Source: Acidobacteriota bacterium
GTDB taxonomy: Bacteria; Acidobacteriota; Terriglobia; Terriglobales; Acidobacteriaceae
Reading direction: 5' to 3'
Assembly: GCA_021781255.1 (NCBI GenBank)
Contig: JAJXXG010000919.1
Span: 1-7,433, forward strand
DNA length: 7,433 nucleotides
In this document: positions 5,557-7,433 of the stretch, piece after piece
How the letters are laid out: each line of letters starts with the position of its first letter
How positions within the stretch are numbered: the first letter of the stretch is position 1
Translations under genes and position numbers: made by a program
Notes under the pieces: model-generated
What the model was told of the DNA's origin: nothing
The model's database searches: none
The model's input: only the letters and a program-made list of their open reading frames with translations

Positions 5557-6618
5557 ATGCCGATCTCGCGCGAACAAGCCCTGGATTACTTCCGCTCAAC
5601 GGACCTGATTGGTCTGGGAATGGAGGCGGACGCGGTGCGGCGGCGTCTGCATCCTGAGGGCGTGGTCACGTACATCATCGACCGCAACATCAACTACACG
5701 AACTTCTGCACGGAGTATTGCACGTTCTGCGCGTTCTACCGTCCGCTGCCGCGGGCGGGCAAGCCGGACCCACGTTCAGAGGAAGGGTACGTACTGGACC
5801 TGGAGACGATCTATGCCAAGATCGCCGAGACGGTGGAGATGGGCGGGACGGGCGTGCTGATGCAGGGCGGGATTCATCCGGAGCTGAAGATCGACTGGTT
5901 CGAGCGGCTCTTCCGGGGGATCAAGGAACGGTTTCCGGAGATCTGGCTGCACTGCCTTTCGGCGTCGGAGGTGCTGGCGATCGCGGAGTACTCGGAGCTG
6001 GACCTGCGCACTACGATCGCGCGGCTGCGGGGGGCGGGGCTGGACTCGATTCCCGGTGGCGGCGCGGAGATTCTGGACGACGAGGTGCGGCACCGGATTG
6101 CGCGGCTGAAGTGCGGGACAGAAGACTGGGTGCGTGTGCACCGGACGGCGCACGAGCTGGGGATGCGGACGACGGCGACGATGATGTTCGGAGTGGGCGA
6201 GACGCTGGAGCAGCGCATCAACCACTTTGAGGTCGTGCGGCGGCTGCAGGAAGAGACGGGCGGATTCACGGCGTTCATCCCGTGGAGTTTTCAGCCGAAG
6301 CATACCGCGCTGGGCGGCCGAGGCTGGGACGAGGCAACGTCAGTTGAATACCTGAAGGTGCTGGCGATCTCGCGGCTCTATCTGGACAACATCGAGAACG
6401 TGCAGGCGAGCTGGGTGACGCAGGGCTTGAAGGTGCTGGAGATGGGCCTGCACTTCGGCGGCAACGACGTGGGCTCGGTGATGCTGGAAGAGAACGTGGT
6501 GAAGGCGGCGGGCACGTCGAACTGCACGACGGAGGAAGAGCTGCGGCGGATTATCCGCGACGCGGGATTCAAGCCGGTGCAGCGGGATACGCTGTATCGA
6601 ACGATGTTCTTGAACTGA
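5557..6618 (+). CDS. mqnC: Cyclic dehypoxanthinyl futalosine synthase (radical SAM)
   Basis: 353 residues, full length for MqnC. The enzyme cyclises dehypoxanthine futalosine to the spiro compound in the futalosine route to menaquinone, in the cytoplasm, using a [4Fe-4S] cluster and S-adenosylmethionine. The cluster motif CxxxCxxC is C51, C55 and C58 in NINYTNFCTEYCTFCAFYR (44-62). The AFYR form fits MqnC better than the related MqnE, which usually has NINLTN and CAFS-like sequence. Other family motifs are LMQGGIHPELKI (101-112), GLDSIPGGGAEIL (161-173), TTATMMFGVGET (205-216), GGFTAFIPWSFQP (235-247), LDNIENVQASWVTQG (276-290) and GGNDVGSVMLEENVV (301-315). No other mqn gene is in the window, as is common where this pathway is dispersed. 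No ribosome binding site is visible; the start fits the usual N-terminus and the promoter spacing. Confidence 0.93.
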   Translation: MPISREQALDYFRSTDLIGLGMEADAVRRRLHPEGVVTYIIDRNINYTNFCTEYCTFCAFYRPLPRAGKPDPRSEEGYVLDLETIYAKIAETVEMGGTGVLMQGGIHPELKIDWFERLFRGIKERFPEIWLHCLSASEVLAIAEYSELDLRTTIARLRGAGLDSIPGGGAEILDDEVRHRIARLKCGTEDWVRVHRTAHELGMRTTATMMFGVGETLEQRINHFEVVRRLQEETGGFTAFIPWSFQPKHTALGGRGWDEATSVEYLKVLAISRLYLDNIENVQASWVTQGLKVLEMGLHFGGNDVGSVMLEENVVKAAGTSNCTTEEELRRIIRDAGFKPVQRDTLYRTMFLN

Positions 6619-6684
6619 GCCTGCACTTCCAGCGCAGGGCCAGGACGCCGGCTGGGGCGCTGCACGCATCGGCACGCGCGCGAC

Positions 6685-6699
6685 CCGGCGCTACGCCGG
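6685..6699. repeat. GC-rich palindrome, REP-like
   Basis: CCGGCG, loop CTA, CGCCGG: a perfect six-base-pair stem about 65 bases after the mqnC stop. It shares the CGCCGG core and the CTAC string with the palindrome at 5474-5491. An A-tract rather than a T-tract follows on the plus strand. Confidence 0.4.
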
Positions 6700-6706
6700 A
6701 TGACAC

Positions 6707-6738
6707 AAAAAAGCCGCGCCGCGCCAATGGGCCGCGGC
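6707..6738 (-). terminator. Rho-independent terminator reading on the minus strand
   Basis: On the minus strand GCCGCG (6738-6733) pairs with CGCGGC (6718-6713), followed at once by six T (6712-6707). On the plus strand the same stem is followed only by ACCCTCTATTCT, a poor T-tract, so termination of mqnC transcripts here would be weak. Both flanking genes are on the plus strand. Confidence 0.45.
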
Positions 6739-6744
6739 ACCCTC

Positions 6745-6750
6745 TATTCT
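6745..6750 (+). promoter_or_regulatory. -10 box of the aldo/keto reductase gene, leaderless geometry
   Basis: TATTCT matches TATAAT at four positions, including TAT and the final T, and lies six bases before the ATG at 6757. No Shine-Dalgarno site is present and no -35 hexamer is recognisable. Confidence 0.4.
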
Positions 6751-6756
6751 GGTGCT

Positions 6757-7433
6757 ATGACTGCGACCGCGACGCCGGCCCTGCGCCGGCTTGGGAACTC
6801 CGACCTGAATCTTTCCGCGATCGGCCTGGGGGCGTGGGCCATTGGCGGCAGCAACTGGCAGTATGCGTGGGGAGCGCAGGAGGACGCGGAGTCGATAGCC
6901 GCGATCCATCGGGCGCTGGACCTGGGCGTGAACTGGATCGACACCGCGGCGGTGTACGGGCTGGGACACTCGGAGGAGGTTGTGGGGCGGGCGGTGAAGT
7001 CGTGGGGGCGCAAGCCTTTTCTCTTTACCAAGTGCTCGCGGCTGTGGAATCCGGATGGGACGATCTACAGCAATCTGGACGCGGCGTCGCTGACGAATGA
7101 GCTCGACGGCTCACTGCAGCGTCTGGGGGTGGAGACGATCGATCTTTACCAGATCCACTGGCCACGGCCGGAGGAGCAGATCGAGGCGGCGTGGGAACTG
7201 CTGGCGCGCTTCCGCGAACAGGGCAAGGTGCGCTGGATCGGAGTATCCAACTTTTCCGCGGCGCAGATGCGGCTGCTGGAGCCGATTGCTCCCATCACCA
7301 GCCTGCAGCCGCCCTACTCGATGCTGCGGCGCGAGGTGGAGAAGGACATCCTGCCGTTTGCAGAGGGACACGGCATCGGGGTGATCAACTATTCGCCGAT
7401 GGTGTCAGGGCTGCTGACGGGCAGGATGACGGC
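6757..7433 (+). CDS. Aldo/keto reductase (3' end off the window)
   Basis: 225 codons are visible out of roughly 320 expected; the frame is open at the right edge. It is an NADPH-dependent oxidoreductase of the aldo/keto reductase superfamily (TIM barrel, cytoplasmic), in the group of potassium-channel-beta-like and general-stress-protein-like members. It starts LRRLGNSDLNLSAIGLGAWAIGG. The catalytic tetrad is complete: D62 and Y67 in WIDTAAVYG, K92 in FTKCSRLW, and H134 in LYQIHWPRP. GKVRWIGVSNFS (156-167), LQPPYSML (183-190) and INYSPMVSGLLTG (210-222) are further family motifs for the barrel and cofactor loops. Substrate cannot be told from sequence. A GC-rich 138-base spacer with palindromes separates it from mqnC, and its own promoter suggests an independent unit. 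Confidence 0.92.
   Translation, partial: MTATATPALRRLGNSDLNLSAIGLGAWAIGGSNWQYAWGAQEDAESIAAIHRALDLGVNWIDTAAVYGLGHSEEVVGRAVKSWGRKPFLFTKCSRLWNPDGTIYSNLDAASLTNELDGSLQRLGVETIDLYQIHWPRPEEQIEAAWELLARFREQGKVRWIGVSNFSAAQMRLLEPIAPITSLQPPYSMLRREVEKDILPFAEGHGIGVINYSPMVSGLLTGRMT

Noticed and set aside
1..7433. CRISPR array, insertion sequence, tRNA, phage or defence genes
   Set aside because: I looked for regularly spaced direct repeats, terminal inverted repeats with a transposase, cloverleaf T-arm signatures and known defence motifs, and found none that hold up.

Overview
This is a GC-rich chromosomal window, most likely from an Acidobacteriota (Terriglobia-type) genome. That assignment is an inference. 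It rests on high GC, an M48-like protein carrying a LolA-like beta domain of a style common in that phylum, a proline-rich TonB, and the futalosine menaquinone route (MqnC). No rRNA or other definitive marker is present.

Layout. Positions 1-2877 hold two minus-strand genes read right to left. First is a TonB-family energy transducer (2877-1840). After a 104-base gap comes a secreted M48-like protein (1735 to beyond the left edge) whose zinc site is degenerate. Positions 2878-3622 are a 745-base divergent spacer with no convincing gene; it contains a likely TonB promoter and several hairpins. From 3623 all genes are on the plus strand: galE (UDP-glucose 4-epimerase, GTG start), a 167-residue single-domain asparaginase-like protein 20 bases downstream, a possible 51-residue small protein, mqnC (radical SAM cyclase of menaquinone synthesis) and the first 225 codons of an aldo/keto reductase that runs off the right edge.

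How they fit together. The minus-strand pair looks like cell-envelope machinery: a TonB rod plus a periplasmic or exported protein. galE supplies UDP-galactose for surface polysaccharide and probably shares a transcript with the asparaginase-like gene. mqnC and the aldo/keto reductase appear to be separate units. Both lack a Shine-Dalgarno sequence, and both have a -10-like hexamer 6-7 bases before the ATG, which suggests leaderless mRNAs.

Most of the window is ordinary chromosomal content. I found no CRISPR array, transposon, phage gene, tRNA or recognisable defence system. The points most worth checking are the degenerate metalloprotease, the exact 21-residue repeats in the TonB linker, the single-domain asparaginase, the leaderless pattern, and the hairpins upstream of galE.
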